Shown here: piece by piece, positions 53,938 through 64,000 of the stretch | Layout of the letters: each line of letters begins with the position of its first letter | How positions within the stretch are numbered: position 1 is the first letter of the stretch | DNA from: Endomychus coccineus | Taxonomy: Eukaryota; Arthropoda; Insecta; Coleoptera; Endomychidae | Reading direction: 5' to 3' | Length of the DNA stretch: 64,000 bases | Assembly: GCA_958510875.1 (NCBI GenBank) | Contig: OY294068.1 | Coordinates: 174,003,411-174,067,410, forward strand | Notes under the pieces: generated by a model | Seen by the model: the letters and a program-made list of their open reading frames with translations, nothing else | Databases searched by the model: none | What the model was told of the DNA's origin: nothing | Made by a program: the position numbers and the translations under genes

Positions 53938-56900
53938 TTAAGATTCAAAAAACATACACAACACAAAATCCCAATACCAATCACTTGCGGAGACTGTATT
54001 GGTTAAAAAAATTAAGGATATCACTATCTGTAATGATAATATGAATGAACTGTACATCGTTCTCCATTTGGTAATGTCATGAATTTTACTAGGTTCACTT
54101 TTTGTTAAGAATAATTTTAAGTTTTTCTTAAATAGCTCAAGTGTGCGACTATTTCGTATATTTAGTGGAATTGTATTGAATATAGTAACTCCTATATATT
54201 GGAAAGATCTTTGTCCTTTATGCGTTTTCATTCGTTCTTGTGAGAATGCTGTTTCCTAGAATCTTGTACAGTAGGAGTGTTGGGGCTTTAACAGTTCTTT
54301 TTGTGCTTTAATCATTCTACATGATATGTTAAAATAATAAATTTGTCGGATATCAAGTAAATTTGCCTCCTTATATAAGTCATCCGTATGATATAGTTTG
54401 GGCCTACTCATAATTAATTTAACTATTCTATTTTGCTGAACGCTTAGTTCATTCAGGTAATTGTTTGACATTGATCCCCATGTAGTTATAGCATAGTTGA
54501 GTTGGCTCGCAACTAAAGCATTATACACAGTTTTTAATTGATTAATATCTAAGATATCTTTCAGAATCCTAATCCTTGAAAATATGAATCTGATCTTTTT
54601 TATGAGATTGTGTATATGATTGTTCCATCTCAAGTGTTGGTCCAGCACGATTCCTAGGTAGGTAACTGTTTCCGCTATTGATATTGTGTGAGTCGTTTTG
54701 TTGTTTACTAATACATCTAAGTTATTGAACTTTGGCAATGTGCCAGCATAAATTGTGAAGAGTAAGTATGAAGTTTTTTGGATGTTTATATATAGAAAAT
54801 TTTTAGTAAACCATTCTATTATAGTCTTCAGCTCTTTTTCAGCTCTGTTTTTCAATTTTTCCCACTCTGTATCATCAGCAAAGGCTATGAGAAGAGCATC
54901 GATATCGATACTAAACAGGTCATTGAGAAAAATGTTAAACAATAGAGGTCCAAGTACAGAGCCTTGAGGTACTCCACAATTTATAAGTTTATAACTGCTA
55001 TAAACATCATTCACCTTGATACATTGTTTTCTATTTGTTAGATACGATTTTCATAATTTAAGACATACTCCTCTAAGTCCATAAGATTCAAGCTTTTCCA
55101 ATAGTAACGAGTGGTTGACTGTGTCAAAAGCCTTTTGTAAATCAATGAACACCTCAAGTGTCTTGCGACCGTTGTCCAAGATTTGGTAAATATTGTCAAC
55201 CAAAAGATGAATTGCATCTGTTGTACTTTTCTCTTCTCTGAAACCAAATTGTGCATTAGATAGAAGATTGAAACGTTCCAAGTATCCAGTGATTCTATTT
55301 TTTAAGACTTTCTCGAAGATTTTACTCAATTTAGGTAGTATTGATATGGGTCTATAATTCCCAATATTACTTTTATCCCCTTTTTTTAAAATAGGCACCA
55401 CCGTGGATAGTTTAAATTGTTCAGGAAAAACACCTTGTGTGAAGCATTTGTTGACAATAGCTGCTATAGGTTCACTCTCGTATTCTTTCAATCTCTTTAG
55501 CGTAAAATCAGTTATGTCAGTTGGTCCTGATGTAGCATTTGTTTTGAGTTGGTCAATAACATTTTGTATTTCTGATTGAGTTGTTGGATTGATAAACATA
55601 TTATGTGCCGTGTTTTTGAGATATTGATGTTTGTTAGAAAGAATATGATTTTTTTCAGATAATTTCTTACCGATATTAACGAAATACTTGTTAAATTCTT
55701 CTGCAATCTCAATAACATTTTGTAATTCATTTTCATCAATACATATCCTGTTTATTTTGTTTGTATTGTAAGAGCTTCCAGTAGCTTCAATTACTATTTT
55801 CCAGATGTTTTTTGGATTGTGCGGATCCTTTAATATTTTACTCCTGAAACAGTTTTTTTTTTGTTTTTCTTATTAGGTTATTCAAGATATTTCTGTAAGA
55901 GATGTATGCTTGCTTTTTATTCTCATCATCTGGGGACTTTAAGTGGATTTTGTATAGTTTGTCTCTCTTTGTTATTGATCTAATTAGTCCGATAGTTATC
56001 CAATTCTGTCTCTTCTTGTAATCCATTCGCTTGTGATATGTACATTTCTGTATGTTTTTATACAGAATTGGTGAGAATATTTCCGTGCATTTAGTAACGT
56101 CATCTTCATTGTTTAGATCGTCCCAGTTTAAAGCTCCCATTTTGGTTTTTAGGTGATGGTAGTTTATAACTTTGCTGTAAAAAGTCTTTTTAATATGAGC
56201 AACATTTTGTTATTTTGGACTAGGCTCAACAATTTGCATACCAGTAATAAAATGACGAGTGATGTTTGTTTGTAATGTAAATGGTATAATAAAGTCCAGT
56301 TCATTGGGTTTCATGTTTACAAAAATATGATATAAGCAGGAAGATGTATTGGTAGTTCTTGTAGGAACATTTATCATAGAAACAAATCCGATTTCAGCCA
56401 TGTCATTTAGATATTCATGTACGCAGTTTTTGTTCTCCAAGTCTAATATATCTATGTTTATATCCCAGATGATAATACTATTGTCAACGTCTTTATGTTT
56501 AGCGGTTATATGTGTCTGCAGATCTCTACCGAATAATATAGGGCAAATTGAATGGTTTCTGTAGATGCTTAATATTTTCATTTTTTTGTTCAAAATTCTT
56601 GCTTCAATTTCGATAGCCTTAGTACCAGCTAATTCTACTATAGCTGTTCTAAATGGTATATCGTTTTTGACAAAAACTATGACACCATCGGCTTTATTTA
56701 TTGTGCCTTCATTGTATATCATTTCACAGTTATTTACTTTAAATAGATTTATATTTGGTACTATCCATGTTTCAGTAAATACTAAAATATCTATATTTGT
56801 TGAAATTTCATTTAGAACAATTTGAAATTCATCAAAATGTTCATTTATGCTTCTAATGTTTTGATGCAATATTGTAAAATTGTGGTTTTGTTTATTTACA

Positions 56901-56986
56901 TTTAGTACCTCATTTATTTCATATATATTTCTTAGTTCATATGATTGTTCAGTATTTGCTTCAAATTCTGTCAAAAAAGTATTCAT
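53938..56986 (-). pseudogene. CR1-like LINE ORF2: endonuclease, RT, C-terminal tail
   Basis: Endonuclease 56,986-56,210: LHQNIRSINEHFDEFQ, ILVFTETWI (Glu kept), KADGVIVFVKNDIP, but GDFNID has become WDINIDI, LDHIF has become LYHIF and the final SDH is not visible. RT 55,599-54,256: [86 protein letters not shown], the palm AFADDTE, and thumb VTYLGIVLDQHLRWNNHIHN. Tail 54,231-53,938: GQRSFQYIGVTIFNTIPLNI. The frame changes at least four times, near 56,200, 55,600, 55,040 and 54,240. The RT keeps its catalytic pair; the endonuclease does not. Confidence 0.85.
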
Positions 56987-57206
56987 TATTATAAAAAGTA
57001 TACTTAATAGAATTTATAAACTTATTGTTTTTTTTGATTAATTTTAAGGACATAGGAGAAACACTTCTTCACGTCAAGCGGCCAATCATGACGACTAATA
57101 TAGACAAACACAGGTAGGCCTAGGATATGGAAAACAAAATGACAAACATAGGGATTTTGTAACTTTTACTAGTAATATTATTGATTAATTTTAATAGATT
57201 TAGCAA

Positions 57207-57956
57207 TTATTTTTTTGGTATTTCTAGTTTATTTTTTACACTATTTCCTGTGGACCTGGTCACCACCCTAGTTGAGGATAACTTGGCTAAAAATTCGCTT
57301 TTTTCCCTAGATGGGTACAATGACTCATTTAGTAATGTATCAGGAATGAAGACGTTATCATTTTCGTTTAAGCGTAAAGGAGTGGCGGGAGCACTATTTG
57401 GTTTATCCTCATGTTCACTTCCTTCTAATTGTTCCACTGTGAATGGTTCACCGTTTACAAAGAGTTTTTTATATTCTATATAGGCAATTGATTGTCTTTC
57501 CCTTGCTAGTTTGAGATGGTAACGCAAAATTTTATTTTCCTCACCTTCCTGTTTAGTCAGATCGTTTGCAATTGCAATATGTTTCCTTTTTAATTTATAA
57601 GCATTTTTGAATATTTCAACCTTTTTTAAGTGAGACACAGTTTCAATTTTTATTGTTTTCCTTCCCTCTTTTCCAAAGCAGTGGAAATCATTTATTTCAG
57701 TATTTTTAATGTCGACACCGATTAATTCTTTTAATTTACTGGTTACGCTGTCTACTAGGTTCGTACTATTTATATCATTTAAGCCAAAAATAATCAAATT
57801 GTTTTTTTTTTGTTATTTGTTCTTGTATATAAATTTTTTCTTTCAGGGCTTTACTTTCCTTATCTAATGATTTGTTTCAATAGCTAGGATTTGTCTTTGC
57901 AGCCGTTTTATTTCGTTAAATATATCGGCGTTTGTTATATTTTCCAATTGTATCAT
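57207..57956 (-). pseudogene. CR1-like LINE ORF1 (RNA-binding protein)
   Basis: Reading starts at an ATG at 57,956 (MIQLENITNADIFNEIKRLQ, a probable coiled coil). It changes frame near 57,875 and 57,800 and continues as a 196-codon frame. The latter begins IIFGLND and contains LIGVDIKNTEINDFHCFGKE, TIKIETVSHLKKVEIFKNAY and ILRYHLKLARERQSIAYIEY then KKLFVNGEPFTVEQL. The coiled coil, RRM-like fold and (R)xxLxxARxxxxxAxxxxxKLxVNGE segment are usual in CR1/L1-type ORF1 proteins, which coat the element RNA. The C-terminus is Ser/Pro-rich. Two frameshifts inactivate it. Confidence 0.7.
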
Positions 57957-58189
57957 ATTCAAGAATTCAAAGAAATTGTGATGGTTTTTCTTAAGATAAG
58001 ATATCAATACAACAGATGTCTTATAATATGTGGAATTTAAGTGTTATTAACACAGTAATTTTTAAAAGTTCGTATCTTATTACGGGATAATTATCGGATA
58101 ATTTTAGTCTTCAGTTTGTACATCCAAAGTATCATTCAATATCACTTACATTCAATCAAGCTGTTGATTATTATCAAAGTTTCACGTCT

Positions 58190-59720
58190 TTTTTGTTGAA
58201 GACGTTAGAGAGGCTTGTGGACTTGTATCTTGAAGTAGGACCTCTGAACCATTACACCCTCCCCGAACAACATGCTGATGGCCCTCCACTCGGCTGTTGG
58301 CTTTATAGATCAACAGCTGGAGGAGAAAGGAGTGCCTTCTTGGACATAGAAGGGCCTTTAACAAGACAAGGAGGCATGGTATTCCACGTGGGCTAATATG
58401 GTGGATTATGAACACCCTTGTAGTAAGACACCTTTTCCCGACGTGGCAAGGCAGGACCTCTGGAGAATTACCCACTTCACGAGGAACAAAAGGCTTATCA
58501 GATGGCCTGAATTATCGAAAGGGCCCTCCACTCGGCTGTAGGATTTATAGAGCAACAGCTGAAATGGATGGGAGTCTGCATTGGTGCCTTCTTGGACATA
58601 GAATGGACCTTTAACAAGATCTCTAGGAAATCTATTAAACAAGCGGTGGAGGGACATGATATCCCGCGAGAGATAATAGGGTGGATTGCATTTCCACTCT
58701 GTGGCAAGGTTATACTCTGAAGGAGACGATCCTCACGACTCCTCTGCTGGTATCTCCTACAACATGAAATTTACATCCATTTTAGGAAAAAAATCAAGTT
58801 CTAGAAATTTATTCATTCCACAATTGATCTGCTACAAAAAAGAGACGACAATGGGGGTATACAGATCTTGCGTGAATCATCATCTGAGAGACAAACATGC
58901 CTCAGCATGAAGAAGCATTGACGGTTGGCGAACTGCCAAAGTGCTGAAGGGAAATGGGGTAGGCCTAACGGCAGCTCTCGCTGAGTAGACAAATAGTCGA
59001 GGTAAAAAAGCAGAAAAAAGGCCAAAGTGAAAAAAAATTGTTGGCAAAAGATATTTCCAGGAATTCCCAAAAGACGACGACAGTACCAGGATGTTCTGAG
59101 CCTCAGGTGCGTCGTTGTTCAAATCTGGAACCGGAATCGTTATCAGTAACCCCAAAAACCCCCGAGTGAGAAATTACGGCTATATCTGGAAATTTTTTCT
59201 TACTTTCATTCAAAAATGTGCATCTTCCTCTGTAGAAATGCTGGAATGCACATTACAAAAATAAAAACAATTTTGTCTAAATGACTTCCTGAATCAGTTT
59301 AAAAAAAAAATCAAAATCGCTTCATCCGATTTTTTTTCGACCTTTTCTGCCTCATTTCCTCGACTAAAAGCATCAGGATAATCTCCGAGATCTTTACAGG
59401 TCACGGAAATCTGGAGAAACTTAAGCATTAGGGAAAAGCGACACTCCTTCTGTATGACATGCGAGGGAACAAAGTGGAGTCTTCAACCCATTTTCTATGT
59501 GAATGTCCTCCGCTCATTCGAGCCAGGTTTACCAAGCTAAGCCCGGGGATCATCACGGCCGATGACATAAAGGATCTAGGCGTGATCATAGGATTCTGTC
59601 GACCAGCGGAGTATCCTCCGAATAGCCCCTAAAGAACGTAGCAGGGGATAGTGTACAAGTGCACAGACCTTCCTCTCAAACCCGATACCATCTCAACCAA
59701 CCAATAACTGATAATGCTAA
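58190..59720 (+). pseudogene. R1-type LINE RT with internal tandem duplication, and C-terminal tail
   Basis: TLERLVDLYLEVGPLNHYTL begins an RT finger region; a frame change then gives ALHSAVGFIDQQLEE near 58,285. The same region starts again at about 58,455 (LHEEQKAYQMA, ALHSAVGFIEQQLKWMGVCI, GAFLDIEWTFNKISRKSIKQ, AVEGHDIPREIIGWI). The rest of the RT and RNase H is lost or degraded. The C-terminal tail reappears at about 59,470-59,630: CECPPLIRARFTKLSPGIIT and DDIKDLGVIIGFCRPAEYPP. Stops and frame changes are frequent. Confidence 0.72.
58762..58860 (+). repeat. Direct repeat shared with 59,731-59,825
   Basis: ACATCCATTTTAGGAAAAAA and, further on, TCTGCTACAAAAAAGAGACG recur at 59,731-59,825 as ACATCCATTTTAGGAAAAAA and TCTACTACAAAAAAGAGACG. 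The two copies are about 90 bp long and roughly 970 bp apart. The first interrupts the LINE RT; the second lies just before the next LINE. No coding capacity. Confidence 0.7.
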
Positions 59721-59849
59721 TTTTGCGTCAACTTGAAATTAACATCCATTTTAGGAAAAAAACTAAGCCCCAGAAATTTACTTATTCCACAACTGATCTA
59801 CTACAAAAAAGAGACGAAGATGCAATATTCACTTCAAAAATAACTATTA

Positions 59850-61055
59850 TTTTGGCAGTGGTAATGCCAAATTTACTGTAAGCTTGGCTATCCAAAGCCT
59901 CCAACAGACTTCTGCTAGGTAAACTTGATGGAATTGGTTTCTCTATGGAACTCTCATCTGTCATCGCCTCATGTCTTGGTGATAGGCGGCAATTTGTCAT
60001 CGTGAATGGGCAGAGATCGGTTGAATATCTTGCTTCTTCAGGAGTCCTCTAAGGATCAAGTTTGGGACCACTATTTTTCAACATCTTTGTCAATGATATT
60101 TCAATAGGTCTAAGTGTACTCAGTCTTTTATATTCCGATGATTTTTGAATGTTCTTTGTCATCAAATCCACATTTGATTGTTATCTACTTCAGAGAAGTC
60201 TTGACATGATAGTTGTATGGTGTTCAGCGAACAAGCTGTCTCTTAATGTTAACAAGTGCTGCGTTATGTCTTACACAAATAAGACCAACTTGACCATATT
60301 TGATTACAACGTAGACGGTGCTATCCTTAAGAGACCAGCAACCTATAAAGACCTCGGCGTAATTTTCGATCGCAAACTATCCTTCGTTTCTCATCTGGAG
60401 TCTGTGATGGAGGCTGCTAACAGACTACTTGGGTTTATTGTTCGAAGCTGTCGTGATTTTTCAGACATAGATACGCTCAAATTGTTGTTCGTAACATTTG
60501 TGCGATCGCGGGTCGAGTATGCATCTGTGATTTGGTTCCCTGGTTATGCCGTTCATAGAGATGCCCTGGAATGTGTTCAGCGCCGCTTTTTGAAGTACCT
60601 GTGCTTCAGGATAGACGGTTATTATACTATCAGGGGCATTCCTAATTCTTTTCTGTTAGACAGATTCAATATGTCATCCCTTCCTCGTAGAAATAATTAT
60701 GTACTCCAGGTCAACACCAATGACACTCGTACTAAGTATGATATTATCATTTCTAGCCTATAACAGATTGCTCGCTTACTGCAATGAAACAATATTATTA
60801 CTTTTCAGCTCTTCCTTTTGTCTTTTCCTTTTTGTAAATTGTTGTGATGAATATTGTGGGCTATTTTGTTTTTTGATCTTGTCTCCTCTAGGACTAGAGT
60901 ATAATTAGGTTATTAATTTAATTTAGATAATAATTGTTAATATATTAATTTTCTAATGCATTCTCCTGATCTTTTATATATATAACAGGTTTATACCTGT
61001 TGATCAGTGTAAAATTAAATAGATAAATAAATAAATGAATAAATAAATAAATTAC
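59850..61055 (+). pseudogene. Jockey-like LINE RT and 3' end
   Basis: Upstream of 60,149 the frame reads LLGKLDGIGFSMELSSVIAS, QFVIVNGQRSVEYLASSGVL, a stop, then GSSLGPLFFNIFVNDISIGL and YSDDF, an altered YADD. From 60,149 a 204-codon frame gives LQRSLDMIVVWCSANKLSLN, VNKCCVMSYTNK, YKDLGVIFDRKLSFVSHLES and VRSRVEYASVIWFPGY, with ECVQRRFLKYLCFRIDGYY at the end. The 3' tail at 61,018-61,052 is an (ATAAATAA)-type run. Stops at about 60,050 and 60,147 and the altered palm show loss of function. The 5' part is absent. Confidence 0.78.
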
Positions 61056-61059
61056 CAGC

Positions 61060-62335
61060 CGTTTTTAGAAAAACTTGAACAGCATTACAAAAAGCGACAA
61101 TTAATGCAATATATGAAATTTTGAATCGCAAATAGTACGGCTAACTTCACAGACGCGTCGGTCATCCTATTCTAGAGTATACCCTCTTTCCTTCTCATCA
61201 TATTCAAAGATTCCACGTTGAATATTAACATCATTAGAAGTCCAAGCTTGTAGAATCTCCAACATAACGTCCGGTGTATAATACTCCACCGCAAATCGTT
61301 GTTATTAAAATAGCTAAATTGCCGAGATTTCTTTCATGAAATCCCTGTCTAAAAATCATTCGTTTGAGAAGTCTTTCTCGAAGCGAAGTGAAAAGGTTTC
61401 CTGGCTCAGAAAATACGAAGCAATTGAAGTGGTTTTCTGAAGCTTCCATTATTCGAGTTATACCGGGTATCGTGATTCAAATATATCATCTTTTGCCGCG
61501 TATCACGTATCCGTTTGAACAAATCGACAAACTGTATCAGATGTTACAGGTTAGATATGTGACAATAATAAATAAACGTATACCCAATAACTGTTTTAGA
61601 TGATACCAGCGTTGCTATTATGACGAAACACATATGTTTGTTGTAATGCAGCGAAGCGAAATTGTTGAGTAATTATAATAACGTAATTTATACTCTTCTG
61701 TGTTGCTTTGTTGGTTATTCGCATTGTTTCTTAGTGCTCTACGGTAATTAGTAATTATGTGTATGCAGTTTGATGTTAACGCTGATTCACGTACTTTGTC
61801 CTCAATTATTGAATTAGTTTTTGGTGTAACATTATCAAGTATGCCTACATGCGCGTTGGATGACGCAATATTACAAACAGGATCATCCTCCTGGCATCCA
61901 AAACAATTGCAACATTCGACTACTGAAGGTTTATAAATGCGTGAGTACATCCCCGGTTCATTTGAGAATTGTTGGGACAGATCAGTAGAAACCAAAGTGT
62001 ATAATAGTCGAAGAAATAAATTACAAAATTAGGCCAAGTCTGAAATTTTTAAACGAATGAACGGATTGTGATGTAATTTGGCTCATTCGATTCGGGAAGT
62101 CGAGTGAAAAAAATGTGGGGTATCGGATTTTCTTGGAAATTTTTTGTGAATTGTAACAAGTGAAAAACTGACATTTCAATACCATTTTCTGGAAATGATT
62201 TATCTAATTATATAACTTGCAAATAAGCACTAACAATAGCTGGAATTGGTTTTTCAGGAGTTTTCGAGGGTGCTGAACACGAATATGATGTTTAAAAGTG
62301 CCCATATTGAACCTAGACGTCAGTAAACCGATTTA
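61060..62335. other. Stretch with one unassigned minus-strand frame
   Basis: A 125-codon minus-strand frame (61,995-61,618) contains KPSVVECCNCFGCQEDDPVC, a cysteine cluster, and Asn-rich sequence. I recognise no family, and no start or splice context supports it. A plus-strand frame at 61,364-61,603 overlaps nothing known. The stretch 62,040-62,335 is AT-rich with no features. Confidence 0.35.
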
Positions 62336-62938
62336 TGAGGCAATAGAAAAAGGTTGTCACACCTTATTAGAAATATTACTATTTGAGCATTCTACCTAAA
62401 ATATACTCTCTACATTATACAGACGCATGTAGGAATTTGCAAGGGTTTTAATAAATTAAATTAGTATAAATCTGACTTAATGACTGAATACCCGTTCTCT
62501 GTTTTACACATTTCGAGTCACGTTTTATGTGGATCATCTCCTTAATAGATCTTCCATAATAATTGGTTTCCGAAGTTAAAATATTAACACCATCAGGTTA
62601 TAATCAAAGCAGTGTTTAGCAAGGGTGGTGGAATTTTCTTAGTTTTTGTTTCTCGTGCTATATTTATGACCATACATTCTTTTTTGTAAATATTGTTTAG
62701 AGATTCCTGTATAAGTCCCATCGCAATCTAAACAATTGTATTTGTATACTGTGTGGGTTTGTTTATCTTTAGGTATTGAAGGTTTTAAATTTAAAAAATA
62801 TTTCTCAACACAGTTAATAGATTCATGTGCAACATTCATATCAAACTTATTCAAATATTTCTCAATTTTCTCTGAGATCTTCGGAATGTAAGGTAATGTT
62901 ATAAAATTATATGTATTACCGTTTATGTTATTTATATA
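62335..62938 (-). mobile_element. Penelope-like element 3' part, copy 2
   Basis: The minus-strand frame 62,938-62,639 reads YINNINGNTYNFITLPYIPK, KFDMNVAHESINCVEKYFLN and then VYKYNCLDCDGTYTGISKQY followed by LQKRMYGHKYSTRNKN, the start of a GIY-YIG-type endonuclease. After a frame change the homology with copy 1 (1,880-2,510) continues to the TGACAACC 3' block near 62,350. Its upstream end is cut at 62,938 by a DNA transposon, so the RT, if present, would lie to the right of the window. The frame is cleaner than in copy 1. Confidence 0.8.
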
Positions 62939-64000
62939 CCGGGATATCAAAAATTATCTTGGTCAGGGGTTGTTGTGGAATCTAAAACGTGTGTCTTACT
63001 TTAGGTTTGAAATAATTATGTCACTGTCACACTGACATCATCAATAACCTACAAATTTCATACCTATTTATTTCAGTTCTAAAACAATAATGAACTACAA
63101 ATTAAAAATTATCTTGGTCAAGGATGGTTGTGGAATGTAAAACGTGTGCCTTACTTTAAATTTTTGAATATGTTTGGTTGTGTCAGAATCTGTTAAGTCA
63201 TTGTGCTGAAATTTTCTAATCCAGTTTTTGAATCATGCCTCTTACCACACAGCAGAAAAATTTCATGATTGAAGCCTATTTTCGAACGGGTGCGCTAGTT
63301 ATTGGAAATTGGCAATACAGTCAACGTTTGTGTTTGGACTATTTTCGAGAGCACTTCCAAAACATGGCAATATTACCGGACAATTTGTATTCGTGCCTTA
63401 CAAATTGTGTTGAAGTGTTTCGCGAAACTGGTTGTGTGACTCATAAAAAAGGTGCTGGTAGACCAAGAGTTCGTACAGAAGGAGTTGTCAATGACATTCG
63501 TCAACGTATGGAAGAGGAGCCTGCAAAACCTTTGAAACGTCTTTCTCAGGAAATTGGACTTTCTTATGGAACATGTCAGAAGATTTTAAAGAAAGACTTG
63601 AACATGCATCCATATAAGATACAAGCACATCAAACTCTTCTGCCCGCAGACCACCCCAGACGCCTTGGTTACTGCCATTTGTTTGTCAATAATTTAATGA
63701 ATGACGATCTTCTTTTTTTCTGACGAAGCGTGGTTCCACCTTTCGGGATACATCAATTCTCAAAATATGCGAATGTGGAGCAATGATAACCCTCATGTTT
63801 TTACTGAATCGCCACTACATGCTCAAAATATCGGTGTTTGGTTGGCAGTTTCTCGCAGAAGAATAATTGGGCCAATTTTTTTCGATTTCACCGTCAATGC
63901 AGAATGGTACACACACAACTTTTTGGCTGAATTTGTGCAACAGTTAAACGATGATAAACTTTGGTACGGTTATTTCCAGCAACCATAACGCCAGAAATGC
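62939..64000 (+). mobile_element. ITm transposon with DUF4817-type transposase, runs off the window
   Basis: The left end CCGGGATATCAAAAATTATC follows a TA at 62,937-62,938 and matches the tip of the MITE at 37,720. Two direct copies of a 40-bp block (TTATCTTGGTCAGGGGTTGT at 62,954 and TTATCTTGGTCAAGGATGGT at 63,109) lie about 153 bp apart, a layout like the IR/DR ends of some Tc1-type elements. The transposase starts at 63,235. The right end is outside the window. Confidence 0.82.
63235..64000 (+). pseudogene. DUF4817 helix-turn-helix ITm transposase, partial
   Basis: From ATG 63,235: an N-terminal DUF4817-like helix-turn-helix (FMIEAYFRTGALVIGNWQYS, LCLDYFREHF), a linker with HKKGAGRPRVRTEGVVNDIR, a second helix-turn-helix (PLKRLSQEIGLSYGTCQKIL) and HPYKIQAHQTLLPADHPRRL. 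A T-run at about 63,713-63,719 causes a frameshift. The protein resumes as FSDEAWFHLSGYINSQNMRM with the first Asp, then QNIGVWLAVSRRRIIGPIFF and EWYTHNFLAEFVQQL. Near 63,980 QQDGA is expected, but the sequence goes from YFQQ into a stop, as though about 8 bases with the second catalytic Asp were lost. The remainder lies beyond the edge. Confidence 0.85.

Larger units (their letters stand above)
53700..58000 (-). mobile_element. Near-complete CR1-like LINE (ORF1 + ORF2)
   Basis: On the minus strand, ORF1 (57,956-57,207) is followed by ORF2 (56,986-53,938) with endonuclease, RT and C-terminal tail in the normal order. The 3' end at 53,701-53,743 is a short tandem run read as (TTATTC)n with TTATTCTATTC units, not poly(A), as in CR1/L2-superclade LINEs. 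The 5' limit is unclear, between 57,960 and 58,140. This is the most complete retroelement in the window, but frameshifts break both ORFs. Confidence 0.82.

Noticed and set aside
54755..56825. Plus-strand frames of 60-86 codons
   Set aside because: Antisense shadows of the CR1-like LINE ORF2.

Overview
The window looks like an AT-rich eukaryotic chromosome segment, most likely from an insect. The reasons are CR1/jockey-type, R1-type and RNase H-bearing LINEs, Penelope-like retroelements, hAT, pogo, P-like and Tc1/mariner-IS630 (ITm) transposons, a Helentron tail, consensus splice donors and no bacterial gene organisation. A beetle or other holometabolous insect is my guess; no single-copy marker fixes the order. 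Almost every recognisable reading frame belongs to a transposable element, most are broken, and several are nested. The only candidate host-gene piece is a 58-codon first coding exon on the minus strand at about 18.85-19.03 kb, with a GC-rich promoter-like stretch upstream.

Layout. 1.5-7.1 kb: LINE RNase H remnants, a Penelope-like 3' end (1.88-2.51 kb), a 933-bp foldback MITE (4.51-5.44 kb) and two LINE tails. 7.6-11.8 kb: a decayed ITm transposon split by a 5'-truncated LINE (about 8.47-10.08 kb) and apparently also carrying a hairpin-ended unit with a 59-residue ORF (10.73-11.34 kb). 12.3-18.5 kb: LINE reverse transcriptase relics around a complete hAT element with an 8-bp target duplication (13,199-15,811). 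18.8-21.4 kb: the host-like exon, a directly repeated segment and a Helentron remnant in which a helicase tail runs into an endonuclease domain. 21.5-24.8 kb: an almost intact ITm transposon with roughly 600-bp terminal inverted repeats inside an R1-type LINE.

25-32 kb: hairpin-rich loci, LINE RNase H and Penelope fragments, a foldback, a Gypsy-type Pol tail and a 616-bp P-like element holding only a broken THAP exon. 33.0-36.3 kb: a second hAT copy inside another LINE. 37.7-38.7 kb: a MITE whose left end matches the transposase-bearing element that starts at 62,939. 38.9-40.9 kb: a minus-strand R1-type LINE with a scrambled end. 42.5-45.5 kb: two decayed minus-strand ITm copies. 47.2-48.5 kb: a tandem array of 335-365-bp units. 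48.7-52.1 kb: a pogo transposase C-terminus followed by a 2.4-kb palindromic element. 53.7-58.0 kb: a near-complete two-ORF CR1-like LINE. 58.2-61.1 kb: two more LINEs. 62.3-64.0 kb: a Penelope element interrupted by the DUF4817-type transposon, which runs off the right edge.

The genes do not form a pathway. The window records waves of insertion: autonomous elements, their non-autonomous derivatives, and hosts-within-hosts whose order can be read from the nesting. The least explained objects are the hairpin-ended unit with a recombinase-like mini-ORF, the 2.4-kb palindrome with a unique core, and the small P-like element.
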